From Cryomorphaceae bacterium (lineage in GTDB: Bacteria; Bacteroidota; Bacteroidia; Flavobacteriales; UBA7430): DNA of 64,000 nt. Of this stretch, positions 39,746 to 50,423 are shown one piece after another. The position numbers and the translations under genes were made by a program. The stretch spans positions 124,001 to 188,000 of the forward strand of contig BOWN01000003.1 of the NCBI GenBank assembly GCA_019649675.1. Direction: 5' to 3'. Position 1 is the first letter of the stretch. The number at the start of each line of letters is the position of its first letter. Under the pieces are notes generated by a model. That model ran no database searches, had not been told where the DNA came from, and saw only the letters and a list, made by a program, of their open reading frames with translations.

Positions 39746-40624
39746 TCAATAGTGTAATTCGTCTGTATTTAATTTTAAATATTTACGCACTGCAAAATAT
39801 GTGCACGCCCAAGGTATTAAAAGACCTAATAAAAGAATGCATGTATATAGTATTATTTTTGCCTCTTGGTTGTGAAGTCTATGTATTTCAGGCATAATAT
39901 CTGTTCCACTTCTAATAAGTAAATCAATGCATATTATTGCTAATGCAGAAGCAAATAGGCCGTGAAGCAGGCTCTTTTGTATAAATGGTTTTCTTATAAA
40001 TGATTTTGTAGCCCCTACCAATTGCATGGTTTTAATTAAAAAACGTTTGGAATATATTGATAAACGTATCGATGAGTTAATTAGTGCGATGGCAATAGCA
40101 CTAAAAAATAAGCTCAATAAGAGTAATGTGTAAGAGACTTTTTTAAGGTTATCATTCAATAATTTAATAAGAGATTTATCATAAACTACCTCTTGAACTA
40201 TTGGAACAGCTAGTAGTTCTTTTTCAATTTTTTCAGGGCTTTTAGTTTGTGTGTAATAAGCCTGAAAGTGAATGTCGATTGCGTCAGTAAGTGGGTTAAA
40301 GCCAAGAAACTTTATGAAGTCTTCGCCCAGATCTTTTTTAAGTGTTTCCACAGCTTCATTTTTTGATACGAATTCTGTGTTCTTTACATGTTCACTTAGT
40401 TTCAATTGTCTCTGAAACTGTTTTACCATAATTTGTTTAGAGTCTGGTTTAAGTAAAACTGTAAAAGCAACATTTTCTTGAACTTGATTTGCTATTGCTT
40501 TAGAGTGGAAGAGAACTGTACTAAGAAGTCCCATTAGAAATAGAACTAAAGTGATACTTACCACTACAGAGATATATGAAGATCGAAGTCTACGTTTGTT
40601 AAATCTATCTTGTTTTTGACTCAT
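39746..40624 (-). CDS. ftsX: Cell division protein FtsX
   Basis: 292 residues. An N-terminal cytoplasmic tail, one membrane segment (YISVVVSITLVLFLMGLLSTVLF), a periplasmic domain with FTVLLKPD and DLGEDFIKFLGFNPLTDAIDI, then three C-terminal membrane segments, the FtsX layout. With FtsE (not in the window) it controls cell-wall hydrolases at the septum. First gene of ftsX-DUF3098-uppP. Confidence 0.93.
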   Translation of the reverse strand: MSQKQDRFNKRRLRSSYISVVVSITLVLFLMGLLSTVLFHSKAIANQVQENVAFTVLLKPDSKQIMVKQFQRQLKLSEHVKNTEFVSKNEAVETLKKDLGEDFIKFLGFNPLTDAIDIHFQAYYTQTKSPEKIEKELLAVPIVQEVVYDKSLIKLLNDNLKKVSYTLLLLSLFFSAIAIALINSSIRLSIYSKRFLIKTMQLVGATKSFIRKPFIQKSLLHGLFASALAIICIDLLIRSGTDIMPEIHRLHNQEAKIILYTCILLLGLLIPWACTYFAVRKYLKLNTDELHY

Positions 40625-40725
40625 TTCGGCTAATTTACAAATTCATAGAATAGTTTGGTGTTTGAATGGCAAATAAGTAGAGTGTTATATTTTTAGACTA
40701 AATGAAAGTTAATTTTAACTTTTTT

Positions 40726-41475
40726 TTAATTCTTCTTAGTGAATTTTAGAGGTTCTTTAAGTCCTGAATATTTTATTAAATCAAATTCAATTGCTCCAAC
40801 TAATACTTTTGTTTTTATTTTTATTGGGATTTTATTTTTGTCATCAGTAATCCAAATATTCATTCCATTTTCATCTTTAAAAATTCTTCCAGTTTCTAGT
40901 TTTGGAGCCCATTTTTTTGTTGCAATCCATCCAAACTTAGTTTTAATCGATTCATTCCCCAAATAGTATAGTTCTGAATTGATAAAATTGTCGTCTAGAT
41001 AAACCTGGATAGGAATACTATCTTCTACAGTTAAGCTATCATAATTTTGAGTACGTAAATAATAAAATATTGATAAAATGTCTTGAGGGTTTTCTGGAAT
41101 TGGTATTGTATCCATTGTGGTCTCTGCTTGTTTGAGTTTATGATTAAAAAATACATTCTCAATTTTTTTATAACCACCTTCTTTAACATTTCGATAAAAT
41201 TGATTTGGGCATAAGCTTTTTTTATCGACAATACTCTCATAAATATCTTTTACTTCAAAAAATAAACTGAATAAACGATTAGATTCTCCATTTGCAATAA
41301 ATTTATATTTATGTGGAAGTGTGTCGATTTCAAGACTAGCAAAGCCTGCTGTAATAGGACCATAGTGAATTTTATAGTCTAGTTTTTCCCCTTTTTTAAA
41401 TGGTAGATTATTTTGTTGAGCTGATATATTAAAATGAAAAAGCAGAATGAAAAGTACCGTAATATTTGTCTTCAT
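40726..41475 (-). CDS. DUF3108 family periplasmic protein
   Basis: 249 residues. Signal peptide MKTNITVLFILLFHFNISAQ, then the family start LPFKKGEKLDYKIHYGPITAGFASLEI and later CPNQFYRNVKEGGYKK and GRIFKDENGMNIWITDDKNKIPIKIKTKVLVGAIEFDL. These are hallmarks of DUF3108, a beta-rich exported protein of unknown function widespread in Bacteroidota. Intact, with its own intergenic gaps on both sides. Confidence 0.9.
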   Translation of the reverse strand: MKTNITVLFILLFHFNISAQQNNLPFKKGEKLDYKIHYGPITAGFASLEIDTLPHKYKFIANGESNRLFSLFFEVKDIYESIVDKKSLCPNQFYRNVKEGGYKKIENVFFNHKLKQAETTMDTIPIPENPQDILSIFYYLRTQNYDSLTVEDSIPIQVYLDDNFINSELYYLGNESIKTKFGWIATKKWAPKLETGRIFKDENGMNIWITDDKNKIPIKIKTKVLVGAIEFDLIKYSGLKEPLKFTKKN

Positions 41476-41526
41476 CTGATATGATGCTAAATTTTTTTGA
41501 TTTCAAAAAGAAAGATAATAATTTTT

Positions 41527-41554
41527 AAAAAAAACTCCGAACAATGTTCGGAGT
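41527..41554 (-). terminator. Intrinsic terminator of the OB-fold gene
   Basis: Arms ACTCCGAAC and GTTCGGAGT with a three-base loop; on the minus strand it is followed by at least seven T. It separates the OB-fold gene from DUF3108. Confidence 0.85.
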
Positions 41555-41640
41555 CTCAATAATATTATACCCCCCCTAATGAGGTTCACTATTATTTGTT
41601 TAAATTTAATCAATAAGTGTACCAAAATATTTTACGTATT

Positions 41641-42024
41641 TCAATAAATAGTTATTTGGTCCATTTTAACTTCTGAAAATAAATCATCAAAACCTACACA
41701 CCGTCCTTTTATTTCTATAGTATCTTTTGGGAAAACTCCATGTTTTTTAATATTGCTATCAGCCAAACAAGCAATACCAGGGTGCAAAATTAGTTGGTTT
41801 TCAGAAACTATATTTATGACCCCCTTTACTTTTATAATCTGATTGTTATAAATTTGACTTGCTTCTTTTTCATTAATATTGAAGTGATGAAACAGGCTGT
41901 CACTTGATAAAATATATTTTGGCTCTTCTTTATAGATGTTTCTGTGCTCTTTGTAAGCATATCTATATAAGGCATATAATCCTATTAAAAATGTGATAAG
42001 GCAAATAATTAATTTTTTGTTCAT
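41641..42024 (-). CDS. Membrane-anchored OB-fold (tRNA_anti-like) protein
   Basis: 127 residues. An uncleaved N-terminal segment (KLIICLITFLIGLYALYRYAY) precedes an acidic linker and an OB-type beta-barrel: QIIKVKGVINIV, ENQLILH, ACLAD, DTIEIKGRCVGFDDLFSEVKMDQITI. It fits the tRNA_anti-like family of Bacteroidota. It is divergent from the cytochrome-YceI-DUF5777 genes, with which such proteins often cluster. Function unknown; no nucleic-acid role is shown. Confidence 0.78.
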   Translation of the reverse strand: MNKKLIICLITFLIGLYALYRYAYKEHRNIYKEEPKYILSSDSLFHHFNINEKEASQIYNNQIIKVKGVINIVSENQLILHPGIACLADSNIKKHGVFPKDTIEIKGRCVGFDDLFSEVKMDQITIY

Positions 42025-42188
42025 CTAGTATTTCTTGTTTTAGATTTAATGAAATTACAACAAAGATCATTCACTTTATAATTAATTAAATTTATGTTTT
42101 TCTTAGATATTTAATTAATAAATTTAAAACAAATTATTGAGTTCGGTTTGTATCTAGGAAATTATCTAACTTTATAGAATTAGTTTAA

Positions 42189-42557
42189 ATGTTTATGAAA
42201 AATCTGATCTTTATTATTTTTGGGATTTTATTTCTCAACAGCTGTATTTACGACAATGAGGAATCTTTGTATGGTATTTCTGATTGCGATATTAACTATG
42301 TGTCTTATGAAATGGATATTTCCCCGATTATTAGCTCGCATTGTACGATGTGTCATGGTGGCTCATTTCCTGCAGCAGAATTAGCGCTAGAAACATACGA
42401 TCAAATTTATCAGTCAGCTACAGACTATGATGGAATTATTGATCGCATTAGTCGCTCTGAAGGAGATCCATCTATGATGCCCGGTTCTTATAGAATTCCG
42501 CAATGTCAAATTGATAAAATCGTTGCTTGGGTAGAACAAGGGGCATTAAACAATTAG
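42189..42557 (+). CDS. Cytochrome c-like lipoprotein
   Basis: 122 residues. A lipoprotein signal MFMKNLIFIIFGILFLNSC with lipobox LNSC is followed by one heme site CTMCHGG and the DISPIISSHC lead-in typical of planctomycete-type/Bacteroidota c-type cytochrome domains; MMPGSYRIPQCQIDKIVAWVEQGA holds the likely distal Met. Lipid-anchored electron carrier, probably periplasmic-facing. Three bases before the YceI gene. Partner enzyme unknown. Confidence 0.88.
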   Translation: MFMKNLIFIIFGILFLNSCIYDNEESLYGISDCDINYVSYEMDISPIISSHCTMCHGGSFPAAELALETYDQIYQSATDYDGIIDRISRSEGDPSMMPGSYRIPQCQIDKIVAWVEQGALNN

Positions 42558-42559
42558 TT

Positions 42560-43096
42560 ATGAAAAAAATTATATTTATATTATTGATGTTTTCGTTTGG
42601 TCAGCTTATGGCTCAGCGCTATATGACACGAAATGCTGAGGTGTATTTTTTATCTGATACAGATGCGCTTGAGGTGGTTGAAGCGACTAATAATCAGGTA
42701 GGAGCTGCTGTAGATTTATCCAGCAATAATATTGCTTTTCAAATTCAAATGAGAGCTTTTAAATTTAAAATTGCATTGATGGAAGAGCATTTTAACGAAA
42801 ATTACGTCGAATCTGAAAAATATCCTAAAGCTACTTTTAAAGGAACTTTTACTAATCTTCCTAAAGATCTAAGTAAACAACATGAGTTGGTTGCAGATGG
42901 AGTTATGGATTTTCATGGAGTACAAAAAGATATTGAAGTAAGTGTTAGTCTTCAGATTATAGATGGAGAGCTAGTTGGGACCTCTAGTTTTATTTTATTA
43001 TGTTCGGATTTTGGCATCAAAATTCCTAAAATTGTTTCTGATAAATTAGCTAATGAAATTCATGTTTCTGTAAAGGCTGCGTTAACTAAAATATAA
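42560..43096 (+). CDS. YceI family periplasmic lipid-binding-like protein
   Basis: About 178 residues from the ATG at 42560, which begins a signal peptide (MKKIIFILLMFSFGQLMAQ); the open frame extends upstream to 42527 over the previous gene, but that extension is not signal-like. The YceI lipocalin-like barrel is seen in NIAFQIQMRAFKFKIALMEEHFNENYVESEKYPKATFKG and DGVMDFHGVQKDIEV. YceI proteins bind isoprenoid chains. Middle gene of the cytochrome-YceI-DUF5777 set. Confidence 0.9.
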   Translation: MKKIIFILLMFSFGQLMAQRYMTRNAEVYFLSDTDALEVVEATNNQVGAAVDLSSNNIAFQIQMRAFKFKIALMEEHFNENYVESEKYPKATFKGTFTNLPKDLSKQHELVADGVMDFHGVQKDIEVSVSLQIIDGELVGTSSFILLCSDFGIKIPKIVSDKLANEIHVSVKAALTKI

Positions 43097-43102
43097 CGAT
43101 CT

Positions 43103-43953
43103 GTGAGAATTCTATTTTTTTTATTTTCTTAGGTGTATCTTCGCTTTTTGCTCAAGATGATTTATTTGATCTTATAAGTGATGAAAATGCAGCTACTGAA
43201 GTGCGATCTACTTTTAAAGGAACAAAAGTAATTAATGGGCAATCAATTGAGTTGCCTTCTAAACGGACACTTCAATTCATTATAGCGCACCGTTTTGGTA
43301 CTATTAATAGTGGTGCATATGAACTTTGGGGGCTAGATCAAGCTCAGATGCGTATGTCACTAGATTATGGTGTAAGTGATAGGTTGGCATTAGGGCTTGC
43401 ACGAAATTCTTTCCAGAAAACTTTTGAGGGTTCAATGAAATCTAAATTGATAAAACAAAAGTTGAAGAATGGAAGTCCAGTATCAATAAGTTCTTACCAT
43501 GCCATATTTTTAAATTCTTTGCATTGGCAGAATATAGAGCGTAAAAATCTTTTTAGCTCACGATTATCTTATGCCCACCAGATCATGATAGCAAGAAAAT
43601 TCAATTCTTCTTTTTCCTTACAAATTACACCGAGTTTCATCCATAGAAATTTGGTTGAAACAGAAATCATGAATAATGACTTTTTTGCGATAGGATACGG
43701 AGGGCGCTACAAACTGTCTAAAAGAGTTTCTTTAAATGCTGAATATTTTCAGCAGTTCAATCGACCCGACGAGGCCTATATAAATTCTCTTTCGCTTGGT
43801 TTTGATATTGAAACAGGTGGGCACGTATTTCAGTTACATGTCACCAATTCACAGGGTATGTTTGAAAGGTCTTTTATAGGAGAAACTTTTGGTAGCTGGT
43901 CTCAAGGTGACATTTATTTCGGATTCAATATTTCTCGAGTATTTGCTCTATAA
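43103..43953 (+). CDS. DUF5777 family outer membrane barrel-like protein (frame-broken)
   Basis: The likely start is the GTG at 43103, giving VRILFFLFS and, after one more T near 43131, LGVSSLFAQDDLFDLI, a signal peptide. The body reads TFKGTKVINGQSIELPSKRTLQFIIAHRFGTINSGAYELWGLDQAQMRMSLDYGVSDRLALGLA, the DUF5777 signature, with alternating beta strands to the end. An outer-membrane location is inference. It follows YceI by 6 bases, the conserved companion order in Bacteroidota. Confidence 0.85.
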
Positions 43954-44004
43954 TTTCCTCATTTAACGGTAAAATACTTACCAATAAATAAGTAGTCTAA
44001 TTAT

Positions 44005-44978
44005 TTAGCCTAAAAGATGATTTGAGATTACGACAATTACTAGAGATAAAATTAAGAAATTCAGCCAGTTTGTATTTTTATGATGGTAAAAATAATTACT
44101 AATCGCGGCAGAAAAAGGAATTGCGAGTATGATAAGTTTCGAATAAAAAAGTCGTTACTGACTTTAAAGTAAATTACAGATAATGGAAAAATCCAGAGCA
44201 GCAATATGTATGATTTACGTGCTTTTATGTTTTTGTGTTTTAACCTTATTACAAGTTCGGTAAGAGCTACTAAACAAACAAATCCATAAGCTGTAAGACA
44301 TAAAATATCCCTTAAATTAAGAGAATATTTGGGTACTTCTTCAAATAAAAAAAGTAATGAAGATCCGAAAATTGTATATTGAATTGAGTAAAAATTGGCG
44401 ATGCTAAACAATATATACCACGGACAAATTATTCCTATAATACTTAATATCCAATGACGCCACTCTACTTGAGAAAAGATTGACATACCAATCCATACGA
44501 TTGGAATAAAGATAATGAATGGAGAGTGAATAAGTCCTGCTAAGCTAATTAGGAAGGCACTTTCAAATACCTTTGAGTAAGCATTTTTATCTAAATAACT
44601 ACTTAGTATTTTTGTTAGTGAAAGAATTAACAAAAACATGGACAAAATGGTGGGGTTAATATGAATTATTTTTGGAGAAATACTAAGCAACAAAAAATAA
44701 AATACTGCAGCAAAAAAAGAGTTGTTAGAAATAATTTTTTCATTAACCATCATACGGTTCATTAGCATACATTGCCAAAATATTATACTCCCAAGAATGA
44801 CTCTTTGAAATATCGAATTTGATTCAATTGGGCTAATTAATAATTGGTAGAAAAAGTTTGATGATTCTTTTGCCAAATCTAGACTTTCAAAAGAAATACC
44901 CATCCAGATAAATAAACAAAGGCTTAATATGATCGCTATGGAAGTAGTTTGACTATGTCGAAAAATGCTTACTAACAT
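44005..44978 (-). CDS. DUF6427 family integral membrane protein (frame-broken near the end)
   Basis: Begins MLVSIFRHSQTTSIAII and continues with about nine hydrophobic segments (for example FFAAVFYFLLLSISPKIIHINPTILSMFLLIL and FIIFIPIVWIGMSIFSQVEWRHWILSIIGIICPW). It matches DUF6427. The frame runs to 44061, but one more T near 44147 gives FYSKLIILAIPFSAAISNYFYHHKN, TNWLNFLILSLVIVVISNHLLG and a stop at 44005. Divergent from the small DUF6341 gene. Function unknown. Confidence 0.82.
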
Positions 44979-45027
44979 ATGGTAAAAATATGTAAATTTG
45001 TTTTCTGTAAGATAAATTAATTAAGAT

Positions 45028-45189
45028 ATGAACGATTTTATTTATGCTATTGGTGATTTATTTGAGGCCTCATTTCAAATTCTTGCTTCAGCAGGTAATT
45101 TACCGAACTTAATTTTGGCAATAGTTGGAACAGGAGCACTATATTTTTGTGGTAAAATTTCTGTTGCTGAGAAAAATATTTTAGAATAA
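45028..45189 (+). CDS. DUF6341-like micro-protein
   Basis: 53 residues, too short for many ORF cut-offs: MNDFIYAIGDLFEASFQIL, then a membrane segment NLILAIVGTGALYFCGKI and a polar end. Its size, start and place between the DUF6427 gene and purD match the flavobacterial DUF6341 family. A -7-like box TAAATTTG lies at 44993-45000. Unknown function. Confidence 0.75.
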   Translation: MNDFIYAIGDLFEASFQILASAGNLPNLILAIVGTGALYFCGKISVAEKNILE

Positions 45190-45225
45190 TATGTTATAAA
45201 TTAGAATCATAAAAGCAGTAAACAG

Positions 45226-46518
45226 CTACTTATTTAAATTTTGATGTTTCACATCGAAACCAATATCAGTTCGGTAGTATTTACCTTCAAATTTTATTTT
45301 ATCAGCATTGGTAAATGAGCTTGATAAAGCTTCATTCATATTTTCTTTTAAGGATGTTAATGCTATTACTCGTCCCCCGTTAGTGTGAATTTCTGATCCT
45401 ACGATTTTTGTACCCGCATGAAATACAATTGAATCCTTAACATCTCCAATCCCAGTTATAGTTTTACCTTTTTCGTATGCTTGAGGGTAGCCGTCTGATA
45501 CCAACATTACTGTTGCGGCAAAACGTGGATCCAATTCAAGTGTTTTTTCGGCCAATTTACTTTCTCCAACAGCTTGGAATAATTCCAATAGATCTGATTT
45601 GATTCTTGGTAGAACAACTTCTGTTTCTGGGTCACCCATACGAACATTGTATTCTATGACCATGGGTTCATTATCGACTTTTATTAATCCGATAAAGATG
45701 AATCCTTTATAGGGTAAATTGTCTTTTCTGAGACCCTCAATTGTTGGTTTTACGATCCGTTCTTCAATTTTTTGCATTAATACATCATCTGCAAAGGGAA
45801 CCGGAGAAATAGCACCCATACCGCCAGTATTTAAGCCAGTATCGCCTTCACCAATACGTTTGTAGTCTTTGGCTGTAGGTAGTATTTTATAACTGTTGCC
45901 ATCTGTTAAAACAAAAACAGATAGTTCAATTCCATCTAAAAATTCTTCGATAACCACTTTAGCACTTGCCGAACCAAATTTTGCTTCGGTGAGCATCTCT
46001 TTTAATTCTATTTTTGCTTCTTCTATAGAATTTAATATGAGCACACCTTTACCTGCAGCTAAACCATCTGCTTTTAAAACGTAGGGTGCTTTTAAGGTTT
46101 CCAAAAATGTATATCCTTCTTCTAAATTTTCAGAAGTGAAGGTTTTGTATGCAGCCGTTGGAATGCTGTGACGGAATAAGAATTCTTTGGCAAAATCTTT
46201 TGATCCCTCTAATTTAGCAGCAGCTTTTTGAGGTCCAATTATTGGTATATTTTTTAAGTCGGAATCAGCTATAAAGAAATCGTGAATACCCTTTACTAAT
46301 GGAGCTTCTGGTCCTACAATCACCATGTTAATTTCTTTTTCTTTACAGATTGATTTTATTAATGTAAAGTCATCTTCTTTTATGTTTATATTTTCACCCA
46401 ATTTAGCAGTCCCAGCATTACCAGGAGCTATATATAATTTATTTAGTAATGGACTTTTTGCCAATTTCCAGGCAAAGGTATGTTCGCGTCCTCCGGAGCC
46501 TAATATGAGTACGTTCAT
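45226..46518 (-). CDS. purD: Phosphoribosylamine-glycine ligase
   Basis: 430 residues, full length. Second step of purine synthesis. Start MNVLILGSGGREHTFAWKLA, then GPEAPLVKG, the ATP-grasp core KADGLAAGKGVLI and VIEEFLDGIELSVFVLTDG, TGGMGAISPVP and MVIEYNVRMGDPETEVVLPRIKSDL. All typical. It begins 1 base after the carboxyltransferase stop on the same strand. Confidence 0.96.
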   Translation of the reverse strand: MNVLILGSGGREHTFAWKLAKSPLLNKLYIAPGNAGTAKLGENINIKEDDFTLIKSICKEKEINMVIVGPEAPLVKGIHDFFIADSDLKNIPIIGPQKAAAKLEGSKDFAKEFLFRHSIPTAAYKTFTSENLEEGYTFLETLKAPYVLKADGLAAGKGVLILNSIEEAKIELKEMLTEAKFGSASAKVVIEEFLDGIELSVFVLTDGNSYKILPTAKDYKRIGEGDTGLNTGGMGAISPVPFADDVLMQKIEERIVKPTIEGLRKDNLPYKGFIFIGLIKVDNEPMVIEYNVRMGDPETEVVLPRIKSDLLELFQAVGESKLAEKTLELDPRFAATVMLVSDGYPQAYEKGKTITGIGDVKDSIVFHAGTKIVGSEIHTNGGRVIALTSLKENMNEALSSSFTNADKIKFEGKYYRTDIGFDVKHQNLNK

Positions 46519-46519
46519 C

Positions 46520-48061
46520 TTAAAGTGGTATATTTCCGTGTTTCTTTTTTGGTAGTGTATCTACTTTGTTTTCTAGCATTTTAAATGCTTTAATCAATTT
46601 CAGGCGGGTATGTTCAGGTTCAATAACTTCATCTACATAACCATGGGCAGCTGCATTGTATGGATTCGCAAATAACTCTGCATATTCTTGTTCTTTTTCT
46701 TCCCATTTGGCATTTTGGTCATTCGCTTCTTTGATTTCATTTTTGAAGATAATCTCTGCTGCTCCTTTGGCGCCCATTACAGCTATTTCTGCTGATGGCC
46801 ATGCATAATTCATATCGGCACCTATGTGCTTTGAGTTCATTACATCATATGCGCCACCATATGCTTTGCGTGTAATGACAGTAATTCGCGGTACAGTGGC
46901 TTCAGAAAATGCGTATAATAATTTGGCACCATGAGTAATGATTCCATTCCACTCCTGATCGGTACCGGGTAAGAAACCTGGAACGTCTTCTAATACCAGT
47001 ATAGGAATGTTAAAGCAGTCGCAGAATCGAACAAATCGTGCACCTTTAGTTGATGCTTCAATGTTTAAAACACCTGCAAGAAATCCAGGTTGATTTGCTA
47101 CTATACCAATTGATTTTCCGGCCATACGAGCAAAACCACAAACGATGTTTTCAGCATAATTTTTATGTACTTCAAAGAAAGAGTCGTTATCTGTAATTTC
47201 GTTAATAACTTTTTTGATATCGTAGGGTTGATTTGGGTTTTCAGGAATAATATTGTTTAAGTTTTTCCTATGCTCATTAGAAATTGTGTAGGGGTGTATA
47301 GGTGCGTCTTCTTCACAGTTTTGAGGTATGTAAGAAAGAAGTGTTTTTAAGTCTTCTATCAATGCTACTTCGTTTGCACAAGAGAAATGTGCGACGCCAG
47401 ATTTAGATGAATGAGTTGAAGCGCCTCCCAATTCTTCAGAGCTTACTTCTTCGTGCGTAACGGTTTTTACGACGTTGGGTCCGGTAACAAACATATATGA
47501 AGTATCTTCTACCATCATAATGAAATCTGTTAATGCTGGTGAGTAAACTGCACCACCTGCACAAGGTCCCATAATCGCTGAAATTTGAGGAATGACACCA
47601 GAGGCCAATGTGTTTTTATAAAAAATATCTGCATAACCCCCTAAGGAAACAACACCTTCCTGAATACGTGCTCCACCCGAGTCATTTAAGCCAATAATTG
47701 GAGCGCCATTTTTCATGGCCAGATCCATTACTCTACATATTTTTTGAGCGTGAGCTTCAGCCAATGAGCCTCCCATTACCGTAAAATCTTGTGCGAAAAC
47801 ATATATCAAGCGTCCATTAATACTTCCATATCCTGTAACGACGCCATCCCCTAAAATTTTCTTCTTGTCTAAACCGAAGTTTGAGGAACGGTGTGTTACC
47901 AACATGCCTATCTCTTCGAAAGTCCCTTCATCCAAAAGAAAGTGAATACGCTCACGAGCGGTTAATTTTCCCTTTTTGTGTTGTGCTTCAATTCTTTTGT
48001 CGCCACCACCTTTTTTAGCTTCTGAAATTTTAGTCTTAAGTGCTTTTATTTTATTTTTCAT
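46520..48061 (-). CDS. Acyl-CoA carboxylase carboxyltransferase (PccB/MmdA-like)
   Basis: 513 residues. The crotonase-fold carboxyltransferase with [22 protein letters not shown] at the start, [45 protein letters not shown] (the oxyanion and CoA site), [21 protein letters not shown] and [18 protein letters not shown]. This is the beta subunit of propionyl-CoA-type carboxylases or the alpha subunit of methylmalonyl-CoA decarboxylase. The biotin carriers accB/accC at 60.4-62.3 kb may supply its other subunits; that is inference. Confidence 0.93.
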   Translation of the reverse strand: MKNKIKALKTKISEAKKGGGDKRIEAQHKKGKLTARERIHFLLDEGTFEEIGMLVTHRSSNFGLDKKKILGDGVVTGYGSINGRLIYVFAQDFTVMGGSLAEAHAQKICRVMDLAMKNGAPIIGLNDSGGARIQEGVVSLGGYADIFYKNTLASGVIPQISAIMGPCAGGAVYSPALTDFIMMVEDTSYMFVTGPNVVKTVTHEEVSSEELGGASTHSSKSGVAHFSCANEVALIEDLKTLLSYIPQNCEEDAPIHPYTISNEHRKNLNNIIPENPNQPYDIKKVINEITDNDSFFEVHKNYAENIVCGFARMAGKSIGIVANQPGFLAGVLNIEASTKGARFVRFCDCFNIPILVLEDVPGFLPGTDQEWNGIITHGAKLLYAFSEATVPRITVITRKAYGGAYDVMNSKHIGADMNYAWPSAEIAVMGAKGAAEIIFKNEIKEANDQNAKWEEKEQEYAELFANPYNAAAHGYVDEVIEPEHTRLKLIKAFKMLENKVDTLPKKKHGNIPL

Positions 48062-48070
48062 AGTGCAGTC

Positions 48071-49864
48071 TTAATCGAGTTTAAGTACGGCCATAAAAGC
48101 AGATTGAGGAATTTCTACATTTCCTACTTGACGCATTCTCTTTTTACCTTTCTTCTGCTTTTCCAATAATTTACGTTTTCGTGAAATATCACCACCATAA
48201 CATTTGGCAGTAACATCTTTTCTTAAAGCTTTTACGGTTTCGCGCGAAATAATTTTAGAGCCGATAGCTGCTTGAATTGCAATATCAAACTGCTGTCTTG
48301 GGATTAATTGTCGAAGTTTTACGCATATTTTTTTACCAATACTGTGAGCATTATCTCTGTGGATTAAAGCCGAAAGGGCATCTACCTGATCTCCATTTAA
48401 TAGGATATCCATTTTAACCAAATTTGATTGCTGGTAACCAATTGGTTGGTAGTCGAATGAGGCATAACCCCTTGAAATGGTTTTTAATCGATCATAGAAA
48501 TCAAATACTATTTCAGCAAGAGGTAATTCAAAACTTAATTCTACGCGGTCTGTAGAAAGGTAAACCTGATTTTTAAGGACACCTCTTTTTTCAATACATA
48601 ACGTGATTATAGAACCAATGTATTCAGATTTTGTAATAATCTGAGCAGATATGTATGGTTCTTCAACTTTCTCAATCACAGATGGGTCTGGTAAATCTGA
48701 AGGGTTGTTTACAAGGAGTTTTTCACCTTTTTTGGAGTATGAGAAATATGATACGTTTGGCACGGTCGTAATAACAGTCATGTTGAATTCACGTTCCAAT
48801 CTTTCTTGGATAATTTCCATATGAAGCATGCCTAGGAATCCACAACGGAAGCCAAATCCTAATGCAGCTGAAGATTCAGGTTCAAAAGTAAGTGAGGCGT
48901 CATTTAGTTGAAGTTTCTCCATTGACGTACGAAGCTCTTCGTAGTCTTCTGTGTCTACAGGGTAAATACCGGCAAAGACCATTGGTTTTACATCTTCAAA
49001 ACCCTCAATAGGGTTGTCACAGGACCCATTTGTATGGGTAATGGTGTCGCCAACTTTTACCTCGTTGGCTACTTTAATACCCGATATGATGTATCCTACA
49101 TCACCTGCTTTTATTTCTTTTCGAGGTTCTTGATCTAGTTTAAGTGCACCAATTTCGTCGGCAAAATATTCTTTTTCTGTAGCAAAGAATTTTACTTTAT
49201 CACCTTTTCTAATGGTACCATTAACAACTTTAAAATAAGCTTCAATACCACGAAAAGGGTTGAAAACAGAGTCGAAAATCAAGGCTTGTAAAGGCGCTTT
49301 TTCATCACCACCAGGAGGCAAAACACGATCTACAATTGCTTCCAATATATTCTGAATACCAATTCCTGTTTTAGCGCTGGCTGGAATAATATCTTCTCTA
49401 TTACAACCAATTAAATCAATTATTTGATCTTTTACTTCTTCGGGGTTTGCACTCGGTAGATCAATTTTGTTAAGTACAGGAATTATTTCTAAATCGTTTT
49501 CGAGCGCCAAATATAAGTTTGAAATAGTTTGAGCTTGAATACCTTGAGCAGCATCAACAATTAACAGAGCTCCTTCGCAGGCAGCTATAGATCTGGATAC
49601 TTCATAAGAAAAATCTACGTGACCTGGTGTATCGATTAAATTCAATCTGTAACTGTTGTTATTGCATGGAAATTCCATTTGTATGGCATGACTCTTGATT
49701 GTAATACCTCGTTCACGTTCTAGGTCCATATTGTCGAGAAGTTGATTTTGAGATTCTCGCTTTGTTACCGTTTGAGTGTGTTCTAAAAGCCGGTCGGCTA
49801 ATGTACTTTTACCATGGTCGATATGTGCAATAATGCAAAAGTTGCGAATGTGTTCTTGTTTCAT
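48071..49864 (-). CDS. lepA: Elongation factor 4
   Basis: 597 residues from the second of two adjacent ATGs ([30 protein letters not shown]). Translational GTPase: G1 [10 protein letters not shown]2/RERGIT, G3 DTPGHVDF, G4 NKIDLPSA and G5 PASAKTG; the unique C-terminal domain ends [21 protein letters not shown], the LepA-specific end. It remodels ribosomes under stress. 9 bases upstream of the carboxyltransferase on the same strand. Confidence 0.96.
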   Translation of the reverse strand: MKQEHIRNFCIIAHIDHGKSTLADRLLEHTQTVTKRESQNQLLDNMDLERERGITIKSHAIQMEFPCNNNSYRLNLIDTPGHVDFSYEVSRSIAACEGALLIVDAAQGIQAQTISNLYLALENDLEIIPVLNKIDLPSANPEEVKDQIIDLIGCNREDIIPASAKTGIGIQNILEAIVDRVLPPGGDEKAPLQALIFDSVFNPFRGIEAYFKVVNGTIRKGDKVKFFATEKEYFADEIGALKLDQEPRKEIKAGDVGYIISGIKVANEVKVGDTITHTNGSCDNPIEGFEDVKPMVFAGIYPVDTEDYEELRTSMEKLQLNDASLTFEPESSAALGFGFRCGFLGMLHMEIIQERLEREFNMTVITTVPNVSYFSYSKKGEKLLVNNPSDLPDPSVIEKVEEPYISAQIITKSEYIGSIITLCIEKRGVLKNQVYLSTDRVELSFELPLAEIVFDFYDRLKTISRGYASFDYQPIGYQQSNLVKMDILLNGDQVDALSALIHRDNAHSIGKKICVKLRQLIPRQQFDIAIQAAIGSKIISRETVKALRKDVTAKCYGGDISRKRKLLEKQKKGKKRMRQVGNVEIPQSAFMAVLKLD

Positions 49865-49994
49865 CATTGCAAAATTACATTATTTGGTGATAATACGAAT
49901 TGCTAATGCAGCTAAAAAAAAGTTATATTTGTTGTTTTGGTCGGTTAAATCTAATTTGTGTTTAAATAAGTATTCTGACCTTGGAATTTGTTTT

Positions 49995-50423
49995 ATGAAA
50001 AAAATATTATTTCTCTTTTGTTTTGTTATTGTTTTGAATACATCTGCTCAGGATCTGCCTGAGGTAGATGATCGTTTATTGTTTCGTTTTACTCAAAGTC
50101 AATTAGATGATTTAGCTTCTGTGAATTCAAATCAAATTAAGTATTTAAATTTTTACCTTAATAATTCTCACTATTTTCAAGACGCAAACTTTATTCCTAA
50201 TCAAAAGTTGCAAGATTATCAAGATATTTTCCAACACCTTTCTTTGCCCCCTGATTACCAATTAGAAGAGCCTATAAACAAAGATAATTTTAACATTCTT
50301 ATGTTTAATGTTCCATTCTTTGAAAACAAGAGTACAGCTTATTTGTTTGGAGAAAGTAATCTTTTGATCGTTTTTAGAAGCAAAAAAGTAATAAATGAAA
50401 TGTTTAATGAAAATCAATACTAA
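49995..50423 (+). CDS. Secreted protein of unknown function
   Basis: 142 residues from the ATG at 49995, which begins a clear signal peptide (MKKILFLFCFVIVLNTSAQ); the open frame extends upstream to 49776 into the divergent lepA and is not credible there. The mature part is Asn/Phe/Tyr-rich without a domain I recognise. Its end overlaps the start region of the large T9SS protein, which suggests one transcript. Confidence 0.65.
   Translation: MKKILFLFCFVIVLNTSAQDLPEVDDRLLFRFTQSQLDDLASVNSNQIKYLNFYLNNSHYFQDANFIPNQKLQDYQDIFQHLSLPPDYQLEEPINKDNFNILMFNVPFFENKSTAYLFGESNLLIVFRSKKVINEMFNENQY

Noticed and set aside
49776-49994. Upstream part of the ORF that ends at 50423
   Set aside because: It runs antisense into lepA; a signal peptide at 49995 marks the real start.
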